Positions 35,408 through 44,742 of a stretch of 64,000 nt of DNA are shown in pieces; the first letter of the stretch is position 1; each line of letters opens with the position of its first letter. Position numbers and translations under genes: made by a program. The stretch lies in NCBI GenBank assembly GCA_963799975.1, contig CAWCZF010000005.1, forward strand, positions 1 to 64,000. The letters run 5' to 3'. Below the pieces are notes generated by a model. The model saw nothing but the letters and a program-made list of their open reading frames with translations, ran no database searches and had not been told where the DNA came from. This DNA is from Actinoallomurus sp963799975 (GTDB lineage Bacteria; Actinomycetota; Actinomycetes; Streptosporangiales; Streptosporangiaceae).

Positions 35408-35435
35408 AGGCGCCCCGGGACGCCCCGGGGCGCCT
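35408..35435 (+). terminator. Terminator of the ArsR-type/SRPBCC operon
   Basis: A perfect 12-bp stem (35408-35419 with 35424-35435) and a 4-nt loop are followed by TTTCCC, just after the stop codon. Confidence 0.9.
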
Positions 35436-35580
35436 TTCCCCGTACGGCCGGCGGCTCGATGTTCGCGGCGGCCTCTCCGCACGTGGGTGGACTCCTGGAC
35501 AATGTCGACATCGGCAGGTCCGCACCGACGTCCCACTCAAGTGACGGAGCGGCCGTCGCATGAGACGAGAGCTGACAGCC

Positions 35581-35973
35581 ATGAAATACGTGATCATGAT
35601 CCACTCCAATCCGCAGCCGTGGGGGCATCCCACCAGCGACTACCTCGCCGCCCACCAGGGACTGCCAGACGACGTGCGCGAGCGGCTGAGTGCCGACTTC
35701 GAGCAGGTGATGTCCGAACTGCGGGCCAACGGCGAACTGGTCGGCGGCGAGGCGCTCGGCGACCCGGCGGCGGCACGGCTGTACCGGTGGCAGGACGGGT
35801 CCCCGCTGGCGAGTGACGGCCCGTACTCGGAGGCCAAGGAGCATCTGGCCGGGTTCTTCCTCATCGACGTCGAGGGCCAGGCGCGCGCGGAAGAGGTCGC
35901 CGCGAAGTTCGCCGGCCCCGGAGAGACGGTGGAGTTGCGGTCGGCGATGTGGCCGGGCGGCGACGACCAATAG
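35581..35973 (+). CDS. YciI-like (DGPF domain) protein
   Basis: The 130-residue protein contains the diagnostic DGPYSEAKEHLAGFFLIDVE stretch of DGPF/YCII-related proteins and begins MKYVIMIHSNPQ. Its gene ends 21 bp before an ECF42-type sigma factor. Established knowledge is that DGPF proteins and ECF42 sigma factors are almost always encoded together; the biochemical role of DGPF proteins is not known. The start at 35581 is preferred over the ATG 21 bases earlier. Confidence 0.9.
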   Translation: MKYVIMIHSNPQPWGHPTSDYLAAHQGLPDDVRERLSADFEQVMSELRANGELVGGEALGDPAAARLYRWQDGSPLASDGPYSEAKEHLAGFFLIDVEGQARAEEVAAKFAGPGETVELRSAMWPGGDDQ

Positions 35974-35994
35974 CGATCTCAGGCTGAACCCACG

Positions 35995-37233
35995 ATGCGG
36001 CGGATACTCGCGGATGTGTGGCGTCGGGAGGCACCACACGTCCTCGGCGCGCTTCTGCGAAGGTACGGCGACCTCGGCGACTGCGAGGACGCGGCCCAGG
36101 AAGCCGCGGAGGCCGCTGCCTCTCAGTGGCCCGCCGATGGGGTGCCCGACGATCCGAGGGCGTGGCTGATCCGGGTCGCGTCGCGGCGCCTGATCGACCG
36201 GGCGCGATCCGACTCGGCCCGCACCCGCCGCGAGGCGCTGGACGTGGCACGATGGCCGGACGACGTCGGTGTGGCGCCTGGCGCCGACGAGGATCACCGA
36301 ACCGAGGCCGACGACACGCCCCGTCTGTTCTTCCTGTGCTGTCATCCCGCGCTGAGCAGGCCGTCGCAGGTGGCGCTCAGCCTGCGGGCGGTGGCCGGGT
36401 TGAGCGTGGCGCAGATCGCGGCCGCCTACCTTGTGCCGCCCCGTACGATGACCCAGCGCCTCAGCCGCGCCCGCGCGACGCTGCGCGGTGCGGGCGCACG
36501 GTTCGCGATGCCGTCGGAAGAGGAACTACCGTCCCGCGTCGCCGCCGTACTCGACGTCTGCCACCTGGTGTTCACCGAGGGCTACACGCGCACCTCCGGC
36601 GAGACCCTGGTCGACGTCGAACTCGCCGAGGAGGCGATCCGCCTCACCCGTCAGCTGCACGTCGCACTACCCGACCATGACGAGGTAACCGGCGCGCTGG
36701 CGCTGATGCTACTGACACACGCACGGCTGCCGGCCCGGACCGACCCCAGCGGCGACCTGGTCCCGCTGGCCGAACAGAACCGCTCCCGCTGGCGGCACGA
36801 CCTGATCGCCGAGGGTGTGGCGCTGCTGGAGGAGACCTTGCCCCGAGGTCACGTCGGCCGCTACCAGATCCAGGCCGCGATCGCCGCGGTCCACGCGGAG
36901 GCATCGACCTACTCCTCCACCGACTGGATGCAGATCAGCGTCCTGTACGACATGCTGAGCCGAGCCGCCCCCGCCCCGACCGTAACGCTCAACCACGCCG
37001 TCGCCGCCGCGATGGCCCACGGCCCGACGACCGGCCTGGCCCTGCTAGATCCCTTGCTGACCGACCCCGCGATGCAACGCCACCACCGCCTGTACGCCGT
37101 ACGCGCCCACCTGCTGGAGCTGAACGGCGAGGTGGAAGCCGCAGCCGAAAACTACCGCCGAGCCGCCCAACTGACCACGAGCCTGCCGGAGCAGCGCTAC
37201 CTCAACCGCCGACTGCGCCGAATAGGACGCTAG
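35995..37233 (+). CDS. ECF42-type RNA polymerase sigma factor with C-terminal TPR-like domain
   Basis: The 412-residue protein has sigma region 2 (LADVWRREAPHVLGALLRRY, then DLGDCEDAAQEA), the family's RLFFLCCHPALSRPSQVALS segment before region 4, and region 4 itself (LSVAQIAAAYLVPPRTMTQR). A helical TPR-like C-terminal domain of about 220 residues follows (VTLNHAVAAAMAHGPTTGLA). This domain replaces anti-sigma control in ECF42 members. It is translated just after the DGPF gene. The ECF42 regulon here probably includes that gene. Confidence 0.92.
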   Translation: MRRILADVWRREAPHVLGALLRRYGDLGDCEDAAQEAAEAAASQWPADGVPDDPRAWLIRVASRRLIDRARSDSARTRREALDVARWPDDVGVAPGADEDHRTEADDTPRLFFLCCHPALSRPSQVALSLRAVAGLSVAQIAAAYLVPPRTMTQRLSRARATLRGAGARFAMPSEEELPSRVAAVLDVCHLVFTEGYTRTSGETLVDVELAEEAIRLTRQLHVALPDHDEVTGALALMLLTHARLPARTDPSGDLVPLAEQNRSRWRHDLIAEGVALLEETLPRGHVGRYQIQAAIAAVHAEASTYSSTDWMQISVLYDMLSRAAPAPTVTLNHAVAAAMAHGPTTGLALLDPLLTDPAMQRHHRLYAVRAHLLELNGEVEAAAENYRRAAQLTTSLPEQRYLNRRLRRIGR

Positions 37234-37317
37234 CGCCCAGGGCAACGCGCAGCCGCCGCGAATGGATCCGGAGCAGCTGTCCGAGAGCTGGGGGCACCGA
37301 TCAGTAATGGAGTCGAA

Positions 37318-37674
37318 ATGGTTTCTAATGAACGTTTTTGGGATATTGAAACGATCACAGAGGGGCAGGTAGTGCGAAATGTAATAAAGAGAAGATTTTT
37401 GAGTTCTTTTACGATTATCTCTGAAAGTCTTGAGAGTGCAGATCCGATCGATATCGTTTATCTGGACAATCCTGATGAGTATGGCGATGTCGTGCTTGAG
37501 GTGATCGTACTCCTCGCTTCGGTAGATGGGCGCCTTGACTCGTTGTCCGTGAAGGATCTAGAAAACGTTATCCGTAAGGGCCTTGCCAGGTGTTTCGATG
37601 AGGAGCCGGACGATGCTCGAGTAGCACAGACCGTTGATCTAATTAGAAGAAGGGTGGCGAGTGCTGATATTTAG
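37318..37674 (+). CDS. Hypothetical protein of the barstar island
   Basis: This 118-residue, acidic, helix/sheet-mixed protein starts MVSNERFWDIETITEGQVVR and contains DVVLEVIVLLASVDGRLDS. It has no signal peptide or membrane helix. I do not recognise it. The gene is markedly AT-richer than everything around it and overlaps the barstar-like gene by 14 bp, so it is probably the same transferred unit and could be a second immunity or accessory protein. Confidence 0.6.
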   Translation: MVSNERFWDIETITEGQVVRNVIKRRFLSSFTIISESLESADPIDIVYLDNPDEYGDVVLEVIVLLASVDGRLDSLSVKDLENVIRKGLARCFDEEPDDARVAQTVDLIRRRVASADI

Positions 37675-38392
37675 GATAGTGGACGATGAGTCTCGAGAAG
37701 TGCGCGTCGCGGCGGAGGGCGTCCAGGGCTTCTTTGTCGAGTCGGAAGAGTCTTTGTCGGAGGTAACCTTCTTTGGAGTGCACTACATCGACAAGGGCTG
37801 GCGGAGATCTGAGGATATGGTCCTGGAGGTCGTAGACTCCCGACAAGAAAAAATTGGTGAGTACTACGTCGGACGGGTTTTATGTGGAGAGGCTGATGTC
37901 GTCGACCTGGGGGCAGGTGGACTGCCAAGCGTCTCATGTCGTCATTTCGGCGGCCGATGTAAATATCCTAAGGCCGGAGAGGTCTGGCTACGCTGGGCTT
38001 CGGGGATCGAGCTTGAGCGGGATGAGTGGTCCAACTGGTCGTCGAGCTACCATGAAACCTGGCTACACGTCGTCCAAACCTCATGGTTCACTTCTCACCG
38101 TCGCGCCGCTCGCTACGATAAGGGTGAAGTGGTATATCTAGACGGACTGAAGATCGCCACCAGGTCTACGTTCTACTGCGTTCTGGGTGAGGCGATAAAC
38201 GGTCCTGGAGGCTACTTCGGATCAAATCTCGACGCTCTCGCAGACTGCCTTTCTTCAGAGTACGGAGAGGCGCCTCCACTCAAGATTATCTGGCGCGATC
38301 TCGAGATGTCACGTAATTCGCTGGGAGGCGGCTTTGTCGAGGCAATCATGGCTATCATGCGCGAGTTTCATATCGAGGTAGTCGATAAGTGA
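37661..38392 (+). CDS. Barstar-family immunity protein with N-terminal extension
   Basis: The 243-residue protein's last 90 residues match the barstar fold (ribonuclease inhibitor): YLDGLKIATRSTFYCVLGEA, GYFGSNLDALADCLSSEYG and LKIIWRDLEMSRNSLGGGF. The N-terminal 140 residues, with a Cys-rich SCRHFGGRCKYP segment, are unrecognised. Starting from GTG 37661 with AAGGGTGG upstream, it overlaps the preceding gene. Its codon use and AT content differ from the rest of the window. No RNase toxin gene lies nearby, so this is an orphan immunity gene, likely acquired with a polymorphic toxin module. Confidence 0.8.
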   Translation: MLIFRIVDDESREVRVAAEGVQGFFVESEESLSEVTFFGVHYIDKGWRRSEDMVLEVVDSRQEKIGEYYVGRVLCGEADVVDLGAGGLPSVSCRHFGGRCKYPKAGEVWLRWASGIELERDEWSNWSSSYHETWLHVVQTSWFTSHRRAARYDKGEVVYLDGLKIATRSTFYCVLGEAINGPGGYFGSNLDALADCLSSEYGEAPPLKIIWRDLEMSRNSLGGGFVEAIMAIMREFHIEVVDK

Positions 38393-38716
38393 ACCTTTAG
38401 CGGCCAGTGCGCTCGCAATCGGCGAGCAGGGCCTCAACGCCCGGTAGGCGCCCACGGTGAGATCGAACCGGCTGGGCAGGGCCCGACCCTGGAGATCACC
38501 CCGCCGGGCCGTACGACCCCCAGCCGCCTGGATGTAGGCGGGCGTTCGCTGACTCGGCCCGTGACCGTGGCGCGTACGAAAATTGACGCGCGTCATCAGA
38601 TCCCGCTCGCGCAAGGATGTAGGGGTGGTCGGTTACGGGGGAGCTTCGGAGGTGGGGGTCGTGTACGACGCGGCGGCCAAGGTGTTCTCGGCCCGGGGGG
38701 CGCGTCCAGCGCTGGG
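38393..38716 (+). other. Intergenic region before the SARP gene
   Basis: No convincing gene is seen in these 324 bp. Short ORFs on both strands are Arg-rich and look like out-of-frame readings. The GC content returns to the window's high level at about 38400, marking the end of the barstar island. Confidence 0.5.
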
Positions 38717-41700
38717 ATGGGCGGGGTCGCGGTCGTGAAGCCGGCTCGCACAAGCTGGTGCATCCAGTTGCTCGGATCGTTCGCCGTGACCGTGGACGGG
38801 GTCACGGTCGAGGCCGGGAGTTGGCGGCTGCGAAAGGCGAAGTTGCTGGTGGCGATGCTGGCGTTGGCACCGGGCCAGCGGCGTCATCGCGAGCACGTCC
38901 TGGACCACCTGTGGCCCGATCTGGAGCCCGAGGCCGCGGCACGGAATCTCCACCAGACCCTCTACGTGGCTCGCCGCGCGGTCTCCGGCGGCGGGACCCC
39001 TGAACCCGGGCGGCTGTCGATCCGGGACGAACAGGTCGTGCTGGACGCCGCCGGACCGGTCGAGGTCGACGTGCTCCAGTTCGAGCAGTCCGCGAAAGAG
39101 GCTCTGGCCAGGGACGATGTGGCAAAGCTGCGGGCCACGGCCGATCTCTACGCCGGGGATCTGCTGCCCGAACTGTCGGACACGGACTGGTTGACGACAC
39201 GCCGGGACGGGTTGCGGAAAGCCGCTCAAGAGATCTCGGTGAAGCTGGCGACCGCGCTGGAGCACAGCGCCCCGGAGGAGGCCCTGCTCATCGTGACCCG
39301 GGCGCTCGAAGCCGACCCCGTGCACGAAGGCGCCGTCCGCGCGCAGATGACGGTGCTGGCGGGCATGGGCCGGCGATCCGAGGCGCTGGCCCGGTACGAG
39401 CGCCTGGTCGAGGATCTCCTGGACGCGTTCGGGGCCGACCCGGACACCCAGACGGTGGCCCTGTTCCGTGAGCTGCTCACCGGTGCACCGGCGGCGGAGC
39501 GCCCTCGGGCAGCCGTATCGACCACCAGCGAAGCCATCGGCTACCTGCCCGCCCCCCTGACCAGTTTCGTCGGGCGCGAGCGTGAGCTCGTCGACGTGGA
39601 GCGGCTGACCGGTCAGGCACGGTTGCTGACCCTCACCGGAGCCGGCGGCAGCGGCAAGACGCGACTCGCCGTACAGGCCGCGCGGCGCGTGCGTTCGAGG
39701 TACCCCGACGGGGCGTGGTTCGTCGACCTGGCGGCCGTCGGCGAACCGGTGATGGTCGCCGACGCGGTGGCCGAGGCGCTCAGGCTGGACTCCGATGTCG
39801 CACCGGACCAGGGGCAGGCACTGGTGGACCAGTTGCGCCATCGGCGGCTGTTGATCGTGCTCGACAACTGTGAGCACCTGCTCGCCGCCTGTGCCCGGCT
39901 CGTCGGCGCGGTACTCGCGGGATGTCCGGGCGTCGTCGTGCTGGCCACCAGCCGAGAGCCTCTCCATGCCCACGGGGAGTACACGCTCCGGGTGCCCTCG
40001 CTGGCCCTGCCGTCACCCGACTGGGACCCCGAGGCCGACCTCGATCAGCTCGCCCACCTGCCGAGTGTCGCGCTCTTCGTCGAACGTGCGGCACAGGTAC
40101 GGCCCGGGTTCGCGCTCGACGCCGACAACGCGCCAGGAGTGGCCGAGCTGTGCCGGCGGCTGGACGGGATGCCCCTGGCGTTGGAGCTGGCGGCGGCCAA
40201 GGCCGCCGCTCTCGAACCGGCCGAGATCGTCCACCGGTTGAGTGATGCCCTGTCGCTACTCGGCGGGGGACCCACCTCGATCACTCGGCATCAGACGCTG
40301 CGCGGCACCTTGGAATGGAGCCACAACCTGCTCGCCGAACCCGAGCAGGTGCTGTTGCGCCGGCTTTCGGTGTTCTCGGGCAGTTTCACGCTCACGGCGG
40401 CGGAGGCCGTGTGCGGTGATCCTCCGCTGGAGCGAACCGGGCTGGTCGAGCTGCTGGTCAGGTTGGTGGACCAGTCGCTGGTGGTACCCGTGCGAACGGC
40501 CGCCACGACCCGCTACCGGCTGCTGGAGACGGTCCGTCAGTTCGGGCACGAGAAACTCGACCTGGCCGCGGAGGCGGAGCAGCTGGCGGCCGCCCACGTC
40601 GCGTACTTCCTCGCCTTCGCCGTCGCGCACAACCCCGAACGTGTCACCGGCGTGGTGATCGAAGCGCCGAAGCTGCTGGACGGCGAACATGACAACCTGC
40701 GTGCCGCGCTGAGTTGGGCCTGCAAGCACGAGCCCGAGACCGCTCTGCGGCTGGCCGCCAGTCTGTGGCGGTTCTGGTTCGTCCGCGGCCACGCCGTCGA
40801 GGGCGCGCGGTGGCTCGAGCGCGCGCTGGCGGTGGCACCCGGCCCGACCCGGCCTCGTGCGGCCGCATTGATCGGACTCTCCGGGCTGTACAGCCGCCAA
40901 GGGCGTTCGGACCGGCATCGGGCGCTGGGGGCCGAAGCGATGGCGATCGTTCGGCGGATCGGCGAGCCCGACGAGGTGGTGATGGCCCAGATCGTGGAGG
41001 CCACGCTGGTGTGGAGCACCTACGACCTGGACGAAGCCGAACGGATGGCCACCGGCGTACGGGCCGAGGGCGTTGAGCGAGGCCGGCCGGAACACACCGC
41101 CGCCGGTAGCTGGCTGCTCGGCCATTGCGCGTTGTTCCGTGAGGACGGACCCCTCGCAATCCGGCATCTCGACTCCTGCCTCACCGAGCTGGCACACTCC
41201 GACACCGGCACGCCCTCCTTCCTGCCGGTGATCACACCCTGCATGCAACTCGTCCCGATCGCCGGGCGGCTGGTCCCCTGCGTGGAGGAGACCATGCTGC
41301 TGGGCCGGCGTGTCGGAGTGGCACAGGCGACCGGGTACGTGTTGTCGGCCCTCGGCTACGCGCACCGGTTGACCGGCAACCAGCGGTCGGCGATCTCCAT
41401 CATCACCGAGGCCGCCGACCGGTTCGCCGACCTCGGCGATGACCTGGCCAGGGCACAGGCACTCCACCAGCTCGGCTGCGTCCACCGCGACATCGGTGAA
41501 TACCAGGAGGCCGGCGTGGCGCTGTCGCTCGCGCGGGAGGTCCGCCGGGAGATCGGCGATCGCCGGGGGGAGTTGCTGACCGATATCAACCTCGGCCTGC
41601 TGCGGGCCATGGCGGGTGACATCGACGACGGCCTGGGCGGCGTACGGCGGTCGCTGTCCGGGTTCGAGGCCGCCGGTGACGTGGTGGGGATCAGCGCGAC

Positions 41701-41989
41701 GTTGACCGCCCTCGGCGCCATCGAACTCCTGTCCGGCGAGACACGAGCGGCACGCGAGTTGTATCGACGCGCCGCGGAACGGATCGCTCCCTGGCCGCGG
41801 TTCTCCGGCTGGCTGAGGTTGATGGCGGCCGAACTCTCCACCGAGCTGGCCGATCACCGTCGAGCCGCACGCGAGATGGCCGCGGCCGCAAGTGTCTTCG
41901 ACCGTACGGAGTGCGTCATCGCCGGCCGCCGGCTGGCCGCGCTTCGTGACGGGAACGCGGACCTCGACGCGCGGGCGGCCGCGCGTTGA
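38717..41989 (+). CDS. SARP-family regulator with NTPase and TPR domains (AfsR-like)
   Basis: The 1090-residue activator has an OmpR-like winged helix (LLGSFAVTVDGVTVEAG; LRKAKLLVAMLALAPGQRR) in the first 100 residues and a BTAD domain to about 260. An NB-ARC/STAND-type NTPase with P-loop LTGAGGSGKTRL (about 309), LLIVLDNCEHLL Walker B and GMPLALELAA follows, then an alpha-helical TPR-like C-terminus. SARPs switch on secondary-metabolite genes. ATG 38717 is my chosen start; the frame is open further upstream but that part is low-complexity. Its nearest downstream target could be the FAD oxidoreductase. Confidence 0.9.
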   Translation: MGGVAVVKPARTSWCIQLLGSFAVTVDGVTVEAGSWRLRKAKLLVAMLALAPGQRRHREHVLDHLWPDLEPEAAARNLHQTLYVARRAVSGGGTPEPGRLSIRDEQVVLDAAGPVEVDVLQFEQSAKEALARDDVAKLRATADLYAGDLLPELSDTDWLTTRRDGLRKAAQEISVKLATALEHSAPEEALLIVTRALEADPVHEGAVRAQMTVLAGMGRRSEALARYERLVEDLLDAFGADPDTQTVALFRELLTGAPAAERPRAAVSTTSEAIGYLPAPLTSFVGRERELVDVERLTGQARLLTLTGAGGSGKTRLAVQAARRVRSRYPDGAWFVDLAAVGEPVMVADAVAEALRLDSDVAPDQGQALVDQLRHRRLLIVLDNCEHLLAACARLVGAVLAGCPGVVVLATSREPLHAHGEYTLRVPSLALPSPDWDPEADLDQLAHLPSVALFVERAAQVRPGFALDADNAPGVAELCRRLDGMPLALELAAAKAAALEPAEIVHRLSDALSLLGGGPTSITRHQTLRGTLEWSHNLLAEPEQVLLRRLSVFSGSFTLTAAEAVCGDPPLERTGLVELLVRLVDQSLVVPVRTAATTRYRLLETVRQFGHEKLDLAAEAEQLAAAHVAYFLAFAVAHNPERVTGVVIEAPKLLDGEHDNLRAALSWACKHEPETALRLAASLWRFWFVRGHAVEGARWLERALAVAPGPTRPRAAALIGLSGLYSRQGRSDRHRALGAEAMAIVRRIGEPDEVVMAQIVEATLVWSTYDLDEAERMATGVRAEGVERGRPEHTAAGSWLLGHCALFREDGPLAIRHLDSCLTELAHSDTGTPSFLPVITPCMQLVPIAGRLVPCVEETMLLGRRVGVAQATGYVLSALGYAHRLTGNQRSAISIITEAADRFADLGDDLARAQALHQLGCVHRDIGEYQEAGVALSLAREVRREIGDRRGELLTDINLGLLRAMAGDIDDGLGGVRRSLSGFEAAGDVVGISATLTALGAIELLSGETRAARELYRRAAERIAPWPRFSGWLRLMAAELSTELADHRRAAREMAAAASVFDRTECVIAGRRLAALRDGNADLDARAAAR

Positions 41990-42063
41990 GATCGCATTGA
42001 GTTCTCGTTGGGGCGCGCTACTTAGCGTTCGGGTTCTGAACATGAGAGTTCTCGGGAGGAACC

Positions 42064-43470
42064 ATGACCACGACCCAGACCGGATCGAGCCCCATCGGGG
42101 ACGCCACCGTTGCCGAGTTCACCGCAGGTCTGCGCGGTACCGCGGTCCTGCCTGGTGAGGCGGACTACGACGAGGCCCGCAGCATCTGGAACGGTGCGCA
42201 TGACCGGCATCCGGCGATCATCGTCCGGTGCGCGGGTGTGGCCGATGTGATCCGTACGGTCGATCTCGCCCGCAGCGAGGGGCAGCCGCTCGCCGTACGC
42301 GGAGGGGGCCACTCCATCCCCGGGTTCTCCACCCTTGACGGCGGCATCGTGCTGGACCTTTCCCGTATGACGGGAATCCAGGTCCATCCCGACGCCCGTA
42401 CGGTGACCGCGCAGGCCGGCTCCACGTGGAAGGACCTGGACGCCGAAACCCAGCAGTTCGGGCTCGCGGTGACCGGCGGCCTGGTGTCCTCGACCGGCAT
42501 CGCCGGGTTCACCACCGGCGGCGGCATCGGCTGGCTCATGCGCAAGCACGGACTCGCCGGCGACAATCTCATCGGCGCCGACGTCGTCACCGCTGACGGT
42601 CAGTTCGTGCACGCGAGCGCTCGCGAGAACACGGAACTGTTCTGGGGCCTGCGCGGCGGCGGCGGCAACTTCGGCGTGGTGACCTCCTTCGAGTACCGAC
42701 TCCACGAGGTCGGCCCGACGGTCCTGTCCGGTCTGGTCTTCTACCCGGCCGAAGAGGCCCGCCAGGTGCTGGCCGGCTATCGGGCGGCGTGCGCGGCGGC
42801 CCCCGACGAACTGACCACGCTGGTCAACCTGACCACCGCACCGCCGGTGCCCTTCCTGCCCGAATCGGTCCACGGCACACCGATCATCGGTGTCGGCGGC
42901 TGCTGGTCCGGCGACCCCGACGCCGGCGAGGCGGCCACCGCGCCCTTCCGCTCCCTGGGCACCGTCATCGCCGACGTGTTCGCGGCGAACCCGTACGCGG
43001 GATGGCAGCAGGCCCTCGACCCGCTCTACCCGCGGGGTGTGCACAACTACTTCCGCTCGGCGTTCCTCCGTACGGTCGATGACGATGCGCTGCACGTCCT
43101 CCAGGACTTCTTCGCGACACTGCCCAACCCGCTGACCGAGATCCACCTGCAACATCTCGGCGGTGCCGTGGGCAGGGTGCCCGCGGCGGAGACGGCCTAC
43201 GCGCTCCGCGACCAGGAGTTCATCGTCAACGTCGTCGCCCGTACGCCGGGCGCCGACGGCTTCGACGAGGTCGTCGACTGGGCGCGAAAGCTGACCGCCG
43301 CGCTCGGACCGGAGGCGGGCGCCTACGTGAACTTCACCGGCGAGTCGGACCCGTCACTGACCCGGGCCTCGTACCCGCCGGAGACCTATCGGCGACTGGT
43401 CGAGCTGAAGAACCGCTACGACCCGGCCAACCTGTTCCGGCTGAACCAGAACATCGCTCCCTCAGCCTGA
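42064..43470 (+). CDS. FAD-binding oxidoreductase, berberine-bridge-enzyme type
   Basis: The 468-residue PCMH-type flavoenzyme has the GGGHSIPG motif (about residue 80) with the His for 8-alpha-histidyl FAD linkage, LSRMTGIQVHPDARTVTAQA, GGLVSSTGIAGFTTGGGIGW and LFWGLRGGGGNFGVVTSFEY, and a C-terminal BBE tail (NRYDPANLFRLNQNI). The second, cysteinyl FAD link of bicovalent members appears missing (SSTGIAG instead of a Cys motif). GGGAGGA precedes the ATG. Such oxidases act on natural-product or sugar alcohols; the SARP upstream suggests a secondary-metabolic role. Confidence 0.9.
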   Translation: MTTTQTGSSPIGDATVAEFTAGLRGTAVLPGEADYDEARSIWNGAHDRHPAIIVRCAGVADVIRTVDLARSEGQPLAVRGGGHSIPGFSTLDGGIVLDLSRMTGIQVHPDARTVTAQAGSTWKDLDAETQQFGLAVTGGLVSSTGIAGFTTGGGIGWLMRKHGLAGDNLIGADVVTADGQFVHASARENTELFWGLRGGGGNFGVVTSFEYRLHEVGPTVLSGLVFYPAEEARQVLAGYRAACAAAPDELTTLVNLTTAPPVPFLPESVHGTPIIGVGGCWSGDPDAGEAATAPFRSLGTVIADVFAANPYAGWQQALDPLYPRGVHNYFRSAFLRTVDDDALHVLQDFFATLPNPLTEIHLQHLGGAVGRVPAAETAYALRDQEFIVNVVARTPGADGFDEVVDWARKLTAALGPEAGAYVNFTGESDPSLTRASYPPETYRRLVELKNRYDPANLFRLNQNIAPSA

Positions 43471-43599
43471 CCCTTACCCGGCTCTGGACCCCGGCGGGGG
43501 GCGTGAACGTACCGCCTTTCCGGTCGGGCCGGTGGCGACCCAACCGACCACGTGCGTGGTTCAGACGCGCACAAAACCATCCACCACAGAAGGACCACC

Positions 43600-44445
43600 A
43601 TGAGAATCTCACGTCTCGCCTGCGCCGCGGCCGCCCTGACGACGGCCGTCGTCGGTGCCGGGTTCGCCTCCTCCGCCGCGCCCGCGTCGGCCGACGTACC
43701 CGCCGGGCCGATTCAGTACGTGACCCAATCCTTTTGGAGCGGTACGGCCAGCGTCCCCGTGACCGGTACCGCGCACTGCCCCTCGGGGAGCAGAGTGGTC
43801 TCCTCCGGAGCGTCCGCCCCCGGAGGACAGGTGGTCGGGATCGCCCCGGACATCAACTTCCACGACGCGGCCACGGCCACCGCCAGGCTCCAGGGATATA
43901 TGCAGGTCACGGTCGGCTGTGAACCCTTCTCGGCCATATCCGAGGTCACCTCGAAAACGATCGCACTTCCGTACGCGAGCGGATTCCGCCGGGGGGTGGT
44001 GTACTGCCCATCAGGAACGCGCGCCTTCGGCGGAGGCGGCTACATCATGAAGCCCTCCAACATCCTCTCGACGGACACCTACAAAATGGTGTCCAACACG
44101 GTCTCCGCGGACGGCACCGGCTGGACATTCGCAGCCACCACGACCGCCAAGGAGTCGCTCGTCGTCACCACCCAATGCGCGCCATTGAGAGACTCCTACA
44201 TATCCCAGGGCCGCACCCCGGCCCCGTACTTCATCAACGCGAACGTCTACGCGCCATGCCGGCCGGGATACACCGCCCTGTCCGGTGGCGAGTACCTCTC
44301 CAAGCTAGACGGTAACGAAGTCGAAAACGGCATAATCGATTACTCCGTCCCCGCGAGTGGCAACCGCTGGTACACCGACGGCGAAGCCATGGAGACCGCC
44401 CCCGGGGGTACCACGCTGGTCGCCTTGGCGCAGTGCGTCCGTTAG
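43600..44445 (+). CDS. Secreted protein, Cys-containing, unknown function
   Basis: This 281-residue protein has a Sec signal peptide (RLACAAAALTTAVVGAGFAS, cleavage near ASADVP). The mature part is Ser/Thr/Gly-rich with about six Cys spaced along it, in repeating patterns such as GTAHCPSGSRVVSSGA, GVVYCPSGTRAFGGGGY and APCRPGYTALSGGEY, suggesting three related beta modules each anchored by a Cys. I know no named family for it. GAAGGA precedes ATG 43600, and the gene ends at an 11-bp hairpin. Confidence 0.75.
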   Translation: MRISRLACAAAALTTAVVGAGFASSAAPASADVPAGPIQYVTQSFWSGTASVPVTGTAHCPSGSRVVSSGASAPGGQVVGIAPDINFHDAATATARLQGYMQVTVGCEPFSAISEVTSKTIALPYASGFRRGVVYCPSGTRAFGGGGYIMKPSNILSTDTYKMVSNTVSADGTGWTFAATTTAKESLVVTTQCAPLRDSYISQGRTPAPYFINANVYAPCRPGYTALSGGEYLSKLDGNEVENGIIDYSVPASGNRWYTDGEAMETAPGGTTLVALAQCVR

Positions 44446-44464
44446 CCAGAACGACCCACGGTCT

Positions 44465-44496
44465 GGAGTCCGCCCTCGATTTCGGGGGCGGACTCC
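44465..44496 (+). terminator. Terminator after the secreted protein
   Basis: A perfect 11-bp stem (44465-44475 with 44486-44496, GGAGTCCGCCC arms) and a 10-nt loop lie just past the stop at 44445. Confidence 0.8.
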
Positions 44497-44742
44497 GAAT
44501 TACGGATTCAGATCACCCGCATGGCATCTCCCGGTGGGCGCTAGACGAGTTTTCTGGTTTCGGCCCGGTGTCCGGGCAGGTGACCGGTTCAGGAACACGG
44601 TCCGAAGCCGTTTACGCCCCTTCGTTCGCCGCCCGGCAATTGACCTGGGCATATCCGTGGGCAAAGGATCAGGGGACACACCGCGACCAGCAAAGACCGC
44701 GGTTCCTGCAGGCGCTTTCGAGCGCCGGTCAAGGACATCTGC

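Noticed and set aside
38309..38614. Minus-strand ORF at the end of the barstar island
   Set aside because: It overlaps the barstar-like domain and shows no motif or ribosome binding site.
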